Shown: one piece after another, positions 26,114-35,417 of the stretch
Layout: the number at the start of each line of letters is the position of its first letter
Numbering within the stretch: position 1 is the first letter of the stretch
Source: Bryobacteraceae bacterium
Lineage (GTDB): Bacteria; Acidobacteriota; Terriglobia; Bryobacterales; Bryobacteraceae
NCBI GenBank assembly: GCA_025055455.1
Contig: JANWXD010000009.1
Coordinates: forward strand, 48,981-112,980
Direction: 5' to 3'
DNA length: 64,000 nt
Notes under the pieces: model-generated
Told to the model about the DNA's origin: nothing
The model's database searches: none
What the model saw: only the letters and a program-made list of their open reading frames with translations
Made by a program: the position numbers and the translations under genes

Positions 26114-27910
26114 TCAGGCCGCGCACTCGGCGCGCCCTAGCTTGAGCGAAAACTCCACCTCGTCGCCCCAATCCTTATACAGGTCGGGGAAGAGTTCGGG
26201 CGGCTGGGCCAGATCACGCGTCAGCTCGCGGAAAAACTCGACTTTGTGGCGAAGGACATAATCGCGGAAGGTTTCGCCATCCAGGCGGTGGGCGAGGTAG
26301 TGATCCAGCACGCGGCGCACCGCCTCCGGCGCCAGCTTCGCGGCGATACTTTGCACGGCCAGACCGAAGCGCAGAATGCCTTGCTCGTCGCGACCGCCGC
26401 CGAGCAACATCTGATAATAGGGGATCTCGCGGCCGTCCACCTTGCGCGAATTGCCGTAAAAGCCGAGGTCGGCAATCCAGTGCTGTCCGCAGGCGTTGGG
26501 ACAGCCGCTGACTTTGATGGAAAGCTCCCGGACGGCGGGATCCGTGTATTGGCTCACCATCTGCTGCAAGGCGGCGCCGAGGTTCATGGATTTCGTCAGG
26601 CCGAGGTTGCAGGAGTAGGCGCCGGGGCATGTGGTGATATCTTCGACCTGGCCCACTCCGGCGCCGGCAAGGCCCACCTGCTGCAAGGCGAGATAAACGC
26701 GGCGGAGGTTGTGTTGCGCAATGAAGGCCAGCAGCACGTTCTGGGTGATGGTGAGGCGCAGGGAGCCGTCGCCGGCGTCCCGGGCCAGGCGCGCAAGCGC
26801 CCGCATCTGTTCGCTGCGCAGATTGCCCTGATCCACGCGCACGCTCACCGCGACGTAGCCGGCTTGCTTTTGTTGCCGCACGTTGGTCTGAAGCCACCGC
26901 TCGTAGTCCGGATCCGGCTGGCCGTTGCCGTCCAGCACGGGCAGCGACGCGCCGGCGCCCAGAGGCGGCGGCTGGGACCGGAATCCCCCGAAACCTTCCG
27001 GGACGGCGGCGGGCGGGAGGATGCCGCCGTGCTCGAGGATCTGTTCGTATTCTTTCTCGACCTGCTCCTTGACCCAGTCGAAGCCGCGCTCGCGCAGGAC
27101 GAACTTCAGACGCGCTTTGAATTTGTTCTTGCGGTTGCCGTGCTGATTGAACACGCGGAGCACCGCCTCGCATTTGTTCACCACGCGCTCGACCGGAACG
27201 AACTCGTCCAAAAGCTGCGCCTCGCAGGGCAGGGGTCCCAGGCCTCCGCCGATCAGCATCCGAAATCCGCGGCGCTGCTGGCCGTTTTCGTAACGAATCA
27301 CGCCGCGCAGCCCGATGTCATGGATCGAGGCGGCCATACAGTCTTCCGGGCAGGCGGAAAAGGAGATCTTGAATTTCCGCGGCAGGTTATCGGTCAGCTC
27401 TTTGTGGAGGAAGGCGAAAGCCACTTGCCGCGCGTAGGGTCGCACGTCGAAGGCCTCGTCGGCCGCCAGACCGGCCAGCGGGCAGCAGGTGACGTTGCGC
27501 ACCGTGTTGTAGCAAGCCTCGCGGGTCGTCAGGCGGGCGTCTGCCAGCATGTGTAGCAGGGCCGGGACCCGGCGGAGCGGCACGAAGTGAAATTGCACGT
27601 TCTGCCGCGTGGTCAGATGGGCGCGGCCGCCGCCGAATTCGTCGGCCACGCGCGCCAGCTGTTCCATCTGCTCGGCCGTGAGTAGGCCGCCTGGAATCTT
27701 GGTGCGCACCATCTGCACCCCCGGCTGGCGCTGGCCGTAAATGCCCCGCCGGAGGCGGAAGGCGCGGAACTCCTCTTCGCTGATCTGGCCCGCGAGGTAC
27801 GCCTCGGCTTTTTCGCGGAACAGCTCGATGTCCTCGCGGACGGTGCGCTCGTAGTCGGCCTCGAGTCTCTCGCGGTCAACCATCGCGTCGTGCAGCGCGA
27901 AATCTCCCAT
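26114..27910 (-). CDS. Ferredoxin-type assimilatory sulfite/nitrite reductase
   Basis: 598 residues, the normal size of a ferredoxin-dependent reductase. Two duplicated halves are seen: substrate/siroheme residues TTRQNVQFHFVPL, CPLAGL, KFKISFSACPEDC, and in the second half the cluster ligands TTCPGAYSCNLGLTKS (C-x5-C) and KVSGCPNACGQHWIADLGF (C-x3-C) that bind the 4Fe-4S cluster bridged to siroheme. The enzyme reduces sulfite to sulfide or nitrite to ammonia with six electrons; sequence by eye cannot separate the two. No nitrate or sulfate assimilation genes are adjacent. A minus-strand TGATATTCT box (about 27920-27928) lies only about 10 bases before the ATG, so the leader would be very short. 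Confidence 0.9.
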   Translation of the reverse strand: MGDFALHDAMVDRERLEADYERTVREDIELFREKAEAYLAGQISEEEFRAFRLRRGIYGQRQPGVQMVRTKIPGGLLTAEQMEQLARVADEFGGGRAHLTTRQNVQFHFVPLRRVPALLHMLADARLTTREACYNTVRNVTCCPLAGLAADEAFDVRPYARQVAFAFLHKELTDNLPRKFKISFSACPEDCMAASIHDIGLRGVIRYENGQQRRGFRMLIGGGLGPLPCEAQLLDEFVPVERVVNKCEAVLRVFNQHGNRKNKFKARLKFVLRERGFDWVKEQVEKEYEQILEHGGILPPAAVPEGFGGFRSQPPPLGAGASLPVLDGNGQPDPDYERWLQTNVRQQKQAGYVAVSVRVDQGNLRSEQMRALARLARDAGDGSLRLTITQNVLLAFIAQHNLRRVYLALQQVGLAGAGVGQVEDITTCPGAYSCNLGLTKSMNLGAALQQMVSQYTDPAVRELSIKVSGCPNACGQHWIADLGFYGNSRKVDGREIPYYQMLLGGGRDEQGILRFGLAVQSIAAKLAPEAVRRVLDHYLAHRLDGETFRDYVLRHKVEFFRELTRDLAQPPELFPDLYKDWGDEVEFSLKLGRAECAA

Positions 27911-28268
27911 TTCCCATCGAGAATATCATGATCACCACCGTTGCGCAAGCCGAAGCTGGCCCATCATGTCGACGCGGCGAATCCGGTGCTCAACCCAATG
28001 TTTCGTCACTCGGGCCGCTGGAATCTGTCCTCCGAGCAGGAGCGCTATCTCGTCACCGTTCCGAAATTTTGCCGAGATGCGTGTGAAACCGCGCTTGGCT
28101 AGGTTGGAATGGGGCACGTGCAGCGTTTGGTTATCGATCGCATAGATTGTTTCGATTGGAACGACTGGACGATACGGGATACCATGGAAACATCGAGACT
28201 CTGCCGTCTTGGGTCTGATCCGCTCTCCGCGACGAGGGTAAGAAGTGAGACAGGGTAGGGAGGAGTGT
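27911..28268. other. Intergenic stretch with no firm gene
   Basis: 358 bases. It carries the reductase promoter candidate at its left end and the ribosome site of the next gene (GGAGG, 28259-28263) at its right end. A minus-strand reading frame ends at 27932 and its final 75 codons or so (VPHSNLAKRGFTRISAKF, then NGDEIALLLGGQI) look faintly protein-like, reminiscent of a PilZ-like strand pattern, but no start codon with a ribosome site was found. I do not call it a gene. Confidence 0.4.
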
Positions 28269-28685
28269 GTGAACGCAACCGAGATTTCCTCGACTGCAGT
28301 GCTGTACCATCTTGAGGACGGCGTGGAGGAATCTTTGACGGCCGCTCTCGTGCGCTTGGGGGTCACCGTCTACCGCATGGGCGCGAGGCACTCGCCGGCG
28401 CAATGCGTCGCCTTGGCACAACAAATCGACGCGGAGGTGATCTTCTGCGGCGACGACCGCATGCAATACCGAACGTTAGTCGAGGCGGCGGCCACACACG
28501 GCTCGCCGGCAGCGGTCGTGGTCATTTCTCGACTGCCGGACACCAACGACTGGCTGGACGCCCTCGAGGCCGGCGTGTTCGATTACTGCGCTGCTCCGTT
28601 CGAGGCGGCCCAGCTTCGGTGGTTGCTGGAGAGTGCTCGCCTGCGGCGTCGCGGCGCGCCGAGTTTGACTTCGCAGGCCGCTTGA
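28269..28685 (+). CDS. Receiver-like domain protein, phospho-acceptor doubtful
   Basis: 138 residues from the GTG at 28269 (GGAGG 5 bases upstream; a longer GTG reading from 28245 is possible). The pattern of strands and helices is that of a response-regulator receiver: AVLYHLEDGVEESLTAAL, DAEVIFCGDDRMQYRTLVEAA, AAVVVISRLPDTNDWLDALEAGVFDYCAAPFEAAQLRWLL. The end of strand 4 (VVISRLPDTN) and the GVFDYCAAPF of strand 5 match the usual Thr/Ser and Lys places, but the Lys is replaced by Ala, and the Asp pair is FCGDD rather than D at strand 3. It may be a pseudo-receiver. No kinase is adjacent. Confidence 0.6.
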   Translation: MNATEISSTAVLYHLEDGVEESLTAALVRLGVTVYRMGARHSPAQCVALAQQIDAEVIFCGDDRMQYRTLVEAAATHGSPAAVVVISRLPDTNDWLDALEAGVFDYCAAPFEAAQLRWLLESARLRRRGAPSLTSQAA

Positions 28686-28813
28686 CCCTCACGGTCGGGT
28701 CTGGAAGGCGAGGGGAACTCCCGCATCGAACAAGAACCACCTCACCCGTACGTGACAGAGGAGGCACGCTGCAGCGGAAGTTCGGGAATTACGTCGCCTG
28801 TCGCCGACGTCGT

Positions 28814-29407
28814 TCACTTTTTGGGTAGCTTGCGCATCATGATGTCCTTGTAGTGGACCACGCTGCCTGGATCGTGCTGCTGCAACGCTAGGTACCCCTT
28901 GGTGTAGCGGTTCTGCGGGTCCGTGTAGTCCACCACTACTTTGTCGTTGACTTTGATGATGATGCGATTGCCATCGGCGATGATGTGCTGCGTCCACCAG
29001 GTGTCGTCCGGCACGAGTTGCTCCTTGACGTCCACAATGCCGTACAGGCTTCCAGTGCGCCGCCAGTCTTTGGCGCTGTTGTTGACCTGGGCTTCGTAGC
29101 CTTTGGGCCAGCCCGGTTCGAATTGCGCCCGGAAGTACATGCCGGAGTTGCCCCCTTTGTTGATCTTGACGGTGGCTTTGAACTCGCAGTTTTCGCACTC
29201 TTCCTCCATATAGAACAGGTGGCTGCGCTGGCCCCGGCCCACGATGGCGCCGTCCTCGACCGTCCAGCTGTCGGGATTTTCGTTGGCCTTCCAGCCCTTG
29301 AGCGTCTTACCGTCGAAGATCCGCTTCCAGCCTTCTTCCTGGCTACGGAGCGCGGCCGGGCCCAGCCCGAGGGTGAGCGCGAGTATGATCGGAATGGTTC
29401 GACTCAT
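28814..29407 (-). CDS. DUF1080 (3-keto-disaccharide hydrolase) family protein
   Basis: 197 residues from the ATG at 29407, chosen because GAGGAGG lies 5-6 bases upstream and a signal peptide follows (TIPIILALTLGLGPAALRSQ). The fold is a concanavalin-type sandwich with the family signatures GWKRIFDGKTLKGWKAN, WTVEDGAIVGRG, NSGMYFRAQFEPGWPKGYEAQVNN, and the C-terminal YLALQQHDPGSVVHYKDIMMRKL. DUF1080 proteins bind or cleave modified sugars outside the cytoplasm. The next gene, divergent, is an exported Gfo/Idh/MocA oxidoreductase; these two families often occur together in sugar catabolism via 3-keto sugars. Confidence 0.9.
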   Translation of the reverse strand: MSRTIPIILALTLGLGPAALRSQEEGWKRIFDGKTLKGWKANENPDSWTVEDGAIVGRGQRSHLFYMEEECENCEFKATVKINKGGNSGMYFRAQFEPGWPKGYEAQVNNSAKDWRRTGSLYGIVDVKEQLVPDDTWWTQHIIADGNRIIIKVNDKVVVDYTDPQNRYTKGYLALQQHDPGSVVHYKDIMMRKLPKK

Positions 29408-29529
29408 CCGGTCCTCCTCATCTCGAATGTTATTAAAGCACGCCTTGGGAGGCGTCCTGGCGGCAGGCAGCACGCCGCTTTCGAGGATGCCGCGAGTGAG
29501 GTATCGTTGACTGGAAAGGAGATGCCGCC

Positions 29530-30774
29530 GTGCCTTCCCTGAACCGCCGGACATGGTTGCAAGCCGCTGTCGCCGCCCCTTTCGTCGCGCGGCCCACCGT
29601 GCGCGGGGCCAATGACCGCATTCGGCTCGGCTTCATCGGCTTGGGCGGCCGCGCCCAGTGGCTCATCCAGCACGAGGAATTCCCCGGGGCCGAGATCGTG
29701 GCGCTGGCGGACTGCTTTTTGCCCCGGTGCGAGCAAGCTGCCAAGCTCAAGCCGAGCGGCGAGCGCTGGGCCAAGTACCAAGATTATCGGCGCATGCTCG
29801 ACCGGGAGAAGCTCGACGCGGTCTTCGTGGCCACGACCACGCACGCCCGGGTGCTGATTTGTATTCACGCCCTGCAAGCCGGCCTCGATGTGTACGCCGA
29901 AAAGCCTCTGGCGCTCACCGTCGCCGAGGGCCGGGCGCTGGTTCATGCCGTTCGAAGGTACAACCGCGTCTTGCAGACGGGCACCCAGCAGCGCTCGATC
30001 CCGATCAACGTCTACGCCAGCAAGTTCATCCGCGAGGGCGGCCTGGGGAAGGTTCATACGGTCATCGCGTGCAACTTCGAAGGACCGCAGGGCTGGTATC
30101 CCAAGCCGCCCCAGCCGATTCCTGACGGGCTGGACTGGGATCTGTGGTGCAATCAGGCCGAGCTGCGTCCCTATCATCCTCACCTCCGGCGCCGCTGGGC
30201 CTGGTTCTGGGACTACGATGGCGGCGGCCAGTCCTGGGGCGTGACCGGCTGGGGCACGCACGCGCTCGATCAAGTGCAGTGCGGGCTCGGCACGGACGAC
30301 ACGGGCCCGGTCGAGATCTGGCCGGAATCGGACGGCTGGAATGCGCCCGTCACGATGCGCTACGCCAACGGAACGCTGCTCAAACTCCACGGCCAGCGCC
30401 GTCCGGACCATTCCGACCTGGGGGCGATCTTTATCGGCGACAAGGGCCGCATCGAGATCAAGCGAGGCACCTGTGTAGCGGACCCTCCCGAGTTGCTCAA
30501 AGGCGCACCGCCGGACACACCCGAGGGTCCCGGCGAAAATCGCTACCACATCGAGAATTTCTTGGACTGCGTGCGCACGCGCAAGAAACCGAACGCCCAC
30601 GAAGAGATCGGCCACCGTTCGACCACCGTGTGTTTGCTGGTCAACATCTGCCGTGACCTCGGGCGCAAGCTCGAGTGGGACCCCGTAGCGGAACGATTCG
30701 TCGGCGACGAGCAAGCCAACAGCCTCCTGTCGCGGCCGCGGCGCAGGGGCTACGAGCTGCCCGCGATCGCCTGA
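29530..30774 (+). CDS. Gfo/Idh/MocA oxidoreductase, Tat-exported
   Basis: 414 residues from the GTG at 29530, behind GGAAAGGAG. A twin-arginine-like signal (NRRTWLQAAVAAPFVA) precedes an NAD-binding fold: IRLGFIGLGGRAQWL, DYRRMLDREKLDAVFVATTTHARV, and the family motif DVYAEKPLALTVAEG (Lys of EKP). The C-terminal domain keeps SWGVTGWGTHALDQVQ with the conserved His. It is predicted to oxidise or reduce a sugar or cyclitol with NAD(P), in the periplasm if the signal is used. It is divergent from the DUF1080 gene with 122 bases between, so they may share control. The substrate is not known. Confidence 0.88.
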   Translation: MPSLNRRTWLQAAVAAPFVARPTVRGANDRIRLGFIGLGGRAQWLIQHEEFPGAEIVALADCFLPRCEQAAKLKPSGERWAKYQDYRRMLDREKLDAVFVATTTHARVLICIHALQAGLDVYAEKPLALTVAEGRALVHAVRRYNRVLQTGTQQRSIPINVYASKFIREGGLGKVHTVIACNFEGPQGWYPKPPQPIPDGLDWDLWCNQAELRPYHPHLRRRWAWFWDYDGGGQSWGVTGWGTHALDQVQCGLGTDDTGPVEIWPESDGWNAPVTMRYANGTLLKLHGQRRPDHSDLGAIFIGDKGRIEIKRGTCVADPPELLKGAPPDTPEGPGENRYHIENFLDCVRTRKKPNAHEEIGHRSTTVCLLVNICRDLGRKLEWDPVAERFVGDEQANSLLSRPRRRGYELPAIA

Positions 30775-30793
30775 GCCGGCGGCGTCGCCTGCC

Positions 30794-32020
30794 TCACCGT
30801 GGCGTGATGAGCCCGCCCAGTTTGTCTGGTTCTGTCTCCGCCCAGCGCGGCAAGCGGGTCGAGTAAGCCTCGGCGTACTTCAGTCCCGTGCCGGTGTTGT
30901 AAATGACAATCCGTTCTGCGGGACTCAAGAATCCATTCGCGAGAAGTTTCTCGAGTGCGACGATGCAAGCGGCGCCCTCCGGACAAAGGAAGAGCCCTTC
31001 CTCGGCTGCCAGGCGCAGCCCGGCGTCCAGGAGCTCAGCGTCGGAGACGGCGATGGCCGTGCCGCCGCTCGCGCGGAGGATCTCGAGGACCAAGAAATCG
31101 CCGAGGGGTTTGGGCACGCGCAAGCCCGAGGCCACGGTCCAGGCATTTTCCCAGTAGCGGCAGGCCGGATCTCCGCGGTGGAAGGCCTCGACGACCGGCT
31201 GGCAGCCGGCCGCTTGGACCGCGACCATCTTCGGACGGCGTGGCCCGATCCAGCCGAGTTCCTCCATTTCGGCGAACGCCTTCCACATGCCGATCAGTCC
31301 CACGCCGCCGCCGGTGGGATAGAGGATCGCGTCGGGCAACTGCCAGCGGAGCTGTTCGGCCAGCTCGTAGCCCAGAGTCTTCTTTCCTTCCACACGGTAG
31401 GGCTCCTTGAGGGAGCTGACGTCGAACCATCGCCCCGCGGCGGCGCCTTCGGCCACCAGGCGCGCGCAGTCACTGATCAAGCCGTCCACGAGCGTCACGC
31501 GCGCCCCGTACGCCTTGCACTCGAGAAAATTCGCCTGCGGCACGTCCTGCGGCATGAAGACGTGGGCTTCGAGGCCGGCCGCCGCGGCGTACGCCGCCAG
31601 CGCGCCGCCGGCATTGCCGGCGGAAGGTATCGCTAAGGCGCGGAGGCCGAGCTCGACGGCCATCGAAACGGCACAAGCCAGGCCGCGCGCCTTGAAGGTG
31701 CCCGTGGGGTTCAGCCCCTCGTCTTTGATCCAGAGCTGCTCGAGACCCAGGCGCGCCGCGAGCCGGCGAGCGGGCACGAGCGGCGTCATCCCTTCGCCCA
31801 GCGTCACGATGGCGGAAGGCTGGCTCACCGGCAGCACGGGAGCGTAACGCCACATGTTGGACGGAGCGTTCGCCAGCCATTCGCGGCTCCAGCTCGTGCG
31901 GACTTTGGCCAAGTCGTACTGCGCCGCCAGCGGCCCGCCGCATTCGCACAGATTGTGCGGTTTGCCCCGGTCGTAGCTGCGGCGGCAGCGGGTGCATTCC
32001 AGGTGAGTGAGCGCGGTCAC
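30794..32020 (-). CDS. thrC: Threonine synthase
   Basis: 408 residues from a GTG. An N-terminal zinc ribbon (C9, C12, C25, C27: LECTRCRR and LCECGG) precedes a fold-type II PLP enzyme: TLGEGMTPLVP, then KDEGLNPTGTFKARGLA with the PLP Lys110, the SAGNAGGALAAYAAAAGL phosphate-binding loop region, the glycine-rich PTGGGVGLIGMWKAF, and the end GTGLKYAEAYS. It converts O-phosphohomoserine to threonine. The zinc-ribbon form is common in Acidobacteria and Actinobacteria. It is convergent with the oxidoreductase gene 20 bases away. Confidence 0.93.
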   Translation of the reverse strand: MTALTHLECTRCRRSYDRGKPHNLCECGGPLAAQYDLAKVRTSWSREWLANAPSNMWRYAPVLPVSQPSAIVTLGEGMTPLVPARRLAARLGLEQLWIKDEGLNPTGTFKARGLACAVSMAVELGLRALAIPSAGNAGGALAAYAAAAGLEAHVFMPQDVPQANFLECKAYGARVTLVDGLISDCARLVAEGAAAGRWFDVSSLKEPYRVEGKKTLGYELAEQLRWQLPDAILYPTGGGVGLIGMWKAFAEMEELGWIGPRRPKMVAVQAAGCQPVVEAFHRGDPACRYWENAWTVASGLRVPKPLGDFLVLEILRASGGTAIAVSDAELLDAGLRLAAEEGLFLCPEGAACIVALEKLLANGFLSPAERIVIYNTGTGLKYAEAYSTRLPRWAETEPDKLGGLITPR

Positions 32021-32063
32021 GAGCTGTGGAATCCGCCGGCGAGTCTCGCCACGCTGGCAAGAT

Positions 32064-34031
32064 TTACGGCCCGTACGGGATCCACACCATCATCGCGGTG
32101 GGCTCGCGGTTGGCAAAGGCGTAATACGGGATGAGCACCAGTTCCCGCGGCGCGCCGTGCGGTCGGGCCGCCGGCTGGAGGGGGCTGTAGAGCGGCCGTG
32201 TGGCCGAAGGTGGGACGACTTCGACCCCCGGGTGCCGCAGCTCCACGATGCCGCCGAGCTTCTCCGGCACGTACGTTTCCCGGAAGCGCGGCCGGCCGCC
32301 GGCGAGCTCCAGCCGCAGGTCGAACAACGATCCCGCACCCTTTTGATCGATCTCCTCCATGGCGTACACCAGCGGTCCGCGCTCGACCGCCACGCGCGCG
32401 AAGCTGTCCCGCACCCGCGGGTTGGCGGCGGTGAGCCGCGGCGCCACATCGAAGCTCAGCGATATGGTGTCCCCTGCCTTCCACTGTCGCCGCAGCGGAA
32501 GATAGGTGCCCGGTTTGACCGCCGCCACCGGGGCGCCGTTGACCGCCACCTTCGTCCGCGCACTCCACTCCGGAATGCGCACGAACAAAGTGAACTCCGC
32601 CGGGGAAGCGGGTTGCACTTCGATCGTCACGTTGCCGTCCCAGGGGTAGCGCGTCGTTTGGCGAAGCCGCAGAGGCGTTCCGCTTTCCAAACGCCAGTCG
32701 AGCTCGTTGTTGTCGTACAGATGAACGTAGACGCCCTCGGCGCTCGTGCTGTAAAAGTAACCCGGCAAGGAGGCCAACGTCCGCTGGAGGTTGGGCGGGC
32801 AGCAGGTGGTGGAGTACCAGGGGTTGCGGATCTTGTCGTCGGGGTTGCCCACCAGCTCGAGCGGGTTGCGGTAACAGTAGAGCGTGCCGTCGAGCGACAT
32901 GCCGGAGTTGACGCCATTGTACAGGGCGCGTTCGAGCACGTCCGCAAAGCGGGCGTCCGCCGTCGCCGCTAGCATGCGCCAGTTCCACATGAAATTGCCA
33001 ATGGCGGCGCAGCTTTCCGTGTAGGCGAGCTGGTTGGGGAGCTCGTAGGGCTCGCCGAAGGCCTCGCCCACGGCCCGCGAGCCGACGCCGCCCGTGATGT
33101 ACATCTTTCGCCGAGTCAAATCCTCCCAGAGTCGCTCGAGAGTTTTCCAGTAGGCGGCGTCGCCGGTTTCCAGAAAATAGTCCGTGGCGCCGCTACAGGC
33201 ATACATGGCCCGCACGGCGTGGCCTTCGAGCTTGGTCCTGGCAGTGAAGGGCTTGCCGCTGAACATGTAAACGAGGTCGCGCGGCGCGAGCTTCAACCGC
33301 TCCCCGTCGCCTTCGAGAAAGTAGGCGGCGAAATCGAGGTACCGACGGTCCCTTGTGGTCCGATACAACTCGACCAGCGCCAGTTCGATCTCGGGGTGGT
33401 CGGAGGATAGCGGGCGCTTGGTGCGGCCGAAGTTGTCCATCAGGTAGTTGACGAACTTGATCCCGGCGTCCAAAAGCCGCCGCTCGCCGTTGGCGCGATA
33501 AAGGGCAATGGCCCCCTGGAGCAGGTGGCCGAGGTTGTAGGTTTCGTGGCTCCGCGTGACCTCGGTGAACCGCAGGGCCTTGCGCTCGTCCACGTAGTAA
33601 GTGTTCAAGTAGCCGCTGGGCTCCTGGGCGGCGAGGATCTCCTCGATGGCGCGATCCACTTTGACGCGCAGGTCGGGACGGTCCTCGGATTGGAGGACGA
33701 AGGCCGCGGCTTCGATCCATTTGTAGATGTCGGAATCGGTGTACAGCGGTCCCCGGCGGGGCGCCGCCTTGCGGCCGGTCAAGCGGCGAAAGTTGTCGAG
33801 CACGCCGTGCTCTTCGAGGAGCTCCAGCATGGTCGGAATGCTCCGCTCCACGTTGACCTTGCGCCGCGCCGACCAAAAGCCGTCGCGGATGGTCACGGCC
33901 CGCACGGGGACGCTCCGGAGCTTCGCAAACGGGGCCTGGCACTGGTCCAGGACGCCCGCCTCGCGCGGGTCAGCCGCGGCGGCGTAATTGAGTGCCGCTG
34001 CGGCGCCGAGGAGCAAAAGCAGGTTGCGCAT
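32064..34031 (-). CDS. GH127 glycoside hydrolase (beta-L-arabinofuranosidase type)
   Basis: 655 residues with a signal peptide (LLLLLGAAAALNYAAAA). Formerly DUF1680, the family has a metal-linked Cys mechanism. The expected ligands are all visible: YTESCAAIGNFMWN (the Glu and Cys) and STTCCPPNLQRTLASL (the Cys pair, one of which is the nucleophile). Other marks are VTIRDGFWSARRKVNVE, TGRKAAPRRGPLYTDSDIYKWIE, YITGGVGSRAVGEAFGEPYELPN (in part) and the C-terminal beta domain with VRIPEWS. It removes beta-L-arabinofuranose or related pentoses from plant polymers or glycoproteins. It is followed by threonine synthase and preceded by a Gfo/Idh/MocA protein 15 bases upstream, likely cotranscribed. 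Confidence 0.93.
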   Translation of the reverse strand: MRNLLLLLGAAAALNYAAAADPREAGVLDQCQAPFAKLRSVPVRAVTIRDGFWSARRKVNVERSIPTMLELLEEHGVLDNFRRLTGRKAAPRRGPLYTDSDIYKWIEAAAFVLQSEDRPDLRVKVDRAIEEILAAQEPSGYLNTYYVDERKALRFTEVTRSHETYNLGHLLQGAIALYRANGERRLLDAGIKFVNYLMDNFGRTKRPLSSDHPEIELALVELYRTTRDRRYLDFAAYFLEGDGERLKLAPRDLVYMFSGKPFTARTKLEGHAVRAMYACSGATDYFLETGDAAYWKTLERLWEDLTRRKMYITGGVGSRAVGEAFGEPYELPNQLAYTESCAAIGNFMWNWRMLAATADARFADVLERALYNGVNSGMSLDGTLYCYRNPLELVGNPDDKIRNPWYSTTCCPPNLQRTLASLPGYFYSTSAEGVYVHLYDNNELDWRLESGTPLRLRQTTRYPWDGNVTIEVQPASPAEFTLFVRIPEWSARTKVAVNGAPVAAVKPGTYLPLRRQWKAGDTISLSFDVAPRLTAANPRVRDSFARVAVERGPLVYAMEEIDQKGAGSLFDLRLELAGGRPRFRETYVPEKLGGIVELRHPGVEVVPPSATRPLYSPLQPAARPHGAPRELVLIPYYAFANREPTAMMVWIPYGP

Positions 34032-34046
34032 GACTTCCCGCCCCGA

Positions 34047-35384
34047 TTAACTCGCCAGCATTTGCTGCGGCTCCCAGCGGCAGATGCGCTGCTCGAAGTA
34101 GCTGGTCAGGCACAGCAGGGCGGGAGCGGCGGCCCGAAACCCGAACACCGCATCTTCCACAACCGGCTTGCGGCTCCGCACGGCAGTCAGGAAGTTCTTG
34201 TGATGCTCCACATGGGCGTTGTAGTGGCGCGGCGGCGTGAAAACCAGTTCTTCGTCCGGCCGCAACCCTTCGGCGGTCACTGGACGCTCCGGATACTTCT
34301 CACGGTACCGGCGCAGGAATTCCCTCTGGACGGTTTGCGGAAAGCTGTCGATCATGTAGCCCGGCTCCGCCTCCGGCGGAGTTTTCGACAGAACCACGGA
34401 AGCTCCGGCGCGGATGGTGCCTTCGCTGCCGACGAAGCGGAAGCCGAACTGCTCGCCAGAAACGCCGCTCTTGAAGTTGACGCGCAGGGCGAGGGTGAAC
34501 TCGGGATGGGCGTCGGTGGCGGGGTAGTGGAGCAGCGCCAGCATCACGTCCGGCACGTCGCGGCCGTCTTTCCAGTACCGGAGTCCGCCGGTGGCAAATA
34601 CGACCGTGGGCCCCAGCGCATCGAGCGCCACGTGCACGGCGCTGAGGAAGTGAACGAACAGATCGCCGGCCACGCCCGTACCGTAGTCCCGGTAGTTGCG
34701 CCAGCGGAAGAAGCGGACGGGGTCGTAGGGCCGCTTGGGCGCCGGCCCGAGGAACCGCTCCCAGTCCACGGTCTGCGGTGAGGCGTCGGGCGGGATCGAG
34801 TACTGCCAGGCACCGAGGGCAGTGTTGCGGTCCAGCCAGGCCTCCACCAGGTTGACCTGGCCGATGGCGCCCGCCCGGATCAGCTCGCGGGTCTTGTGAT
34901 AAATGACCGAGCTGACATACTGGCTGCCCACTTGCAGGATCCGGCCGCTGCGCGCGGCGGCGTCCACGAGTGGCTTGCCCTGCTCGATCTTCTGCACCAT
35001 CGGTTTTTCCAGGTACACGTCTTTCCCCGCCGCCAGGGCGTCCACGGCGATTTGGTAGTGCCAGTGGTCGGGCGTGGCGATGATGACGGCGTCGACGTCG
35101 CGCCGGGCCAGCACCTCGCGGTAGTCGCGGGTCACGGCAACATCGTTGCCGAAGACCTCGCGGGCGCGCGTGAGGCGTCCGTCGTAGAGGTCGCAGGCGG
35201 CCACCAGTTTGACTCCCGGCAAGCCGACCGCCATGCGGGCGTTGCCGAAGCCCATACCGCCCGCGCCGATCAGCGCCATTTGGACGGTGTCGTTTGCAGA
35301 GATCCGTGAGGCCGTCTCCGAGCCTGGGACCGCCGCTACTCCCGCGCCGGCCGCTCGGAGGAACTGTCGTCGTGTGGCTCTCAT
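34047..35384 (-). CDS. Gfo/Idh/MocA oxidoreductase, Tat-exported
   Basis: 445 residues. The twin-arginine signal ATRRQFLRAAGAGVAAVPG precedes the NAD fold VQMALIGAGGMGFGNARMA, LVAACDLYDGRLTRA, DAVIIATPDHWHYQIAVDALAAGKDVYLEKPMVQKIEQG (quoted in part; EKP Lys conserved). A long C-terminal domain of the acidobacterial exported type follows, with WLDRNTALGAWQYSIPPD and FFRWRNYRDYGTGVAGDLFVH. It is the first gene of a probable unit with the GH127 hydrolase, pointing to sugar handling. The start is a normal ATG, divergent from the PAP2 gene with only about 33 bases between. Confidence 0.88.
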   Translation of the reverse strand: MRATRRQFLRAAGAGVAAVPGSETASRISANDTVQMALIGAGGMGFGNARMAVGLPGVKLVAACDLYDGRLTRAREVFGNDVAVTRDYREVLARRDVDAVIIATPDHWHYQIAVDALAAGKDVYLEKPMVQKIEQGKPLVDAAARSGRILQVGSQYVSSVIYHKTRELIRAGAIGQVNLVEAWLDRNTALGAWQYSIPPDASPQTVDWERFLGPAPKRPYDPVRFFRWRNYRDYGTGVAGDLFVHFLSAVHVALDALGPTVVFATGGLRYWKDGRDVPDVMLALLHYPATDAHPEFTLALRVNFKSGVSGEQFGFRFVGSEGTIRAGASVVLSKTPPEAEPGYMIDSFPQTVQREFLRRYREKYPERPVTAEGLRPDEELVFTPPRHYNAHVEHHKNFLTAVRSRKPVVEDAVFGFRAAAPALLCLTSYFEQRICRWEPQQMLAS

Positions 35385-35417
35385 GGTATGTTGGGGGTTC
35401 CTCTTTACTTTACTTCA

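Noticed and set aside
27932..28366. Small minus-strand gene between the reductase and the receiver-like gene
   Set aside because: The last 75 codons look faintly protein-like, but there is no start codon with a ribosome site and the first half is antisense to the receiver-like gene.
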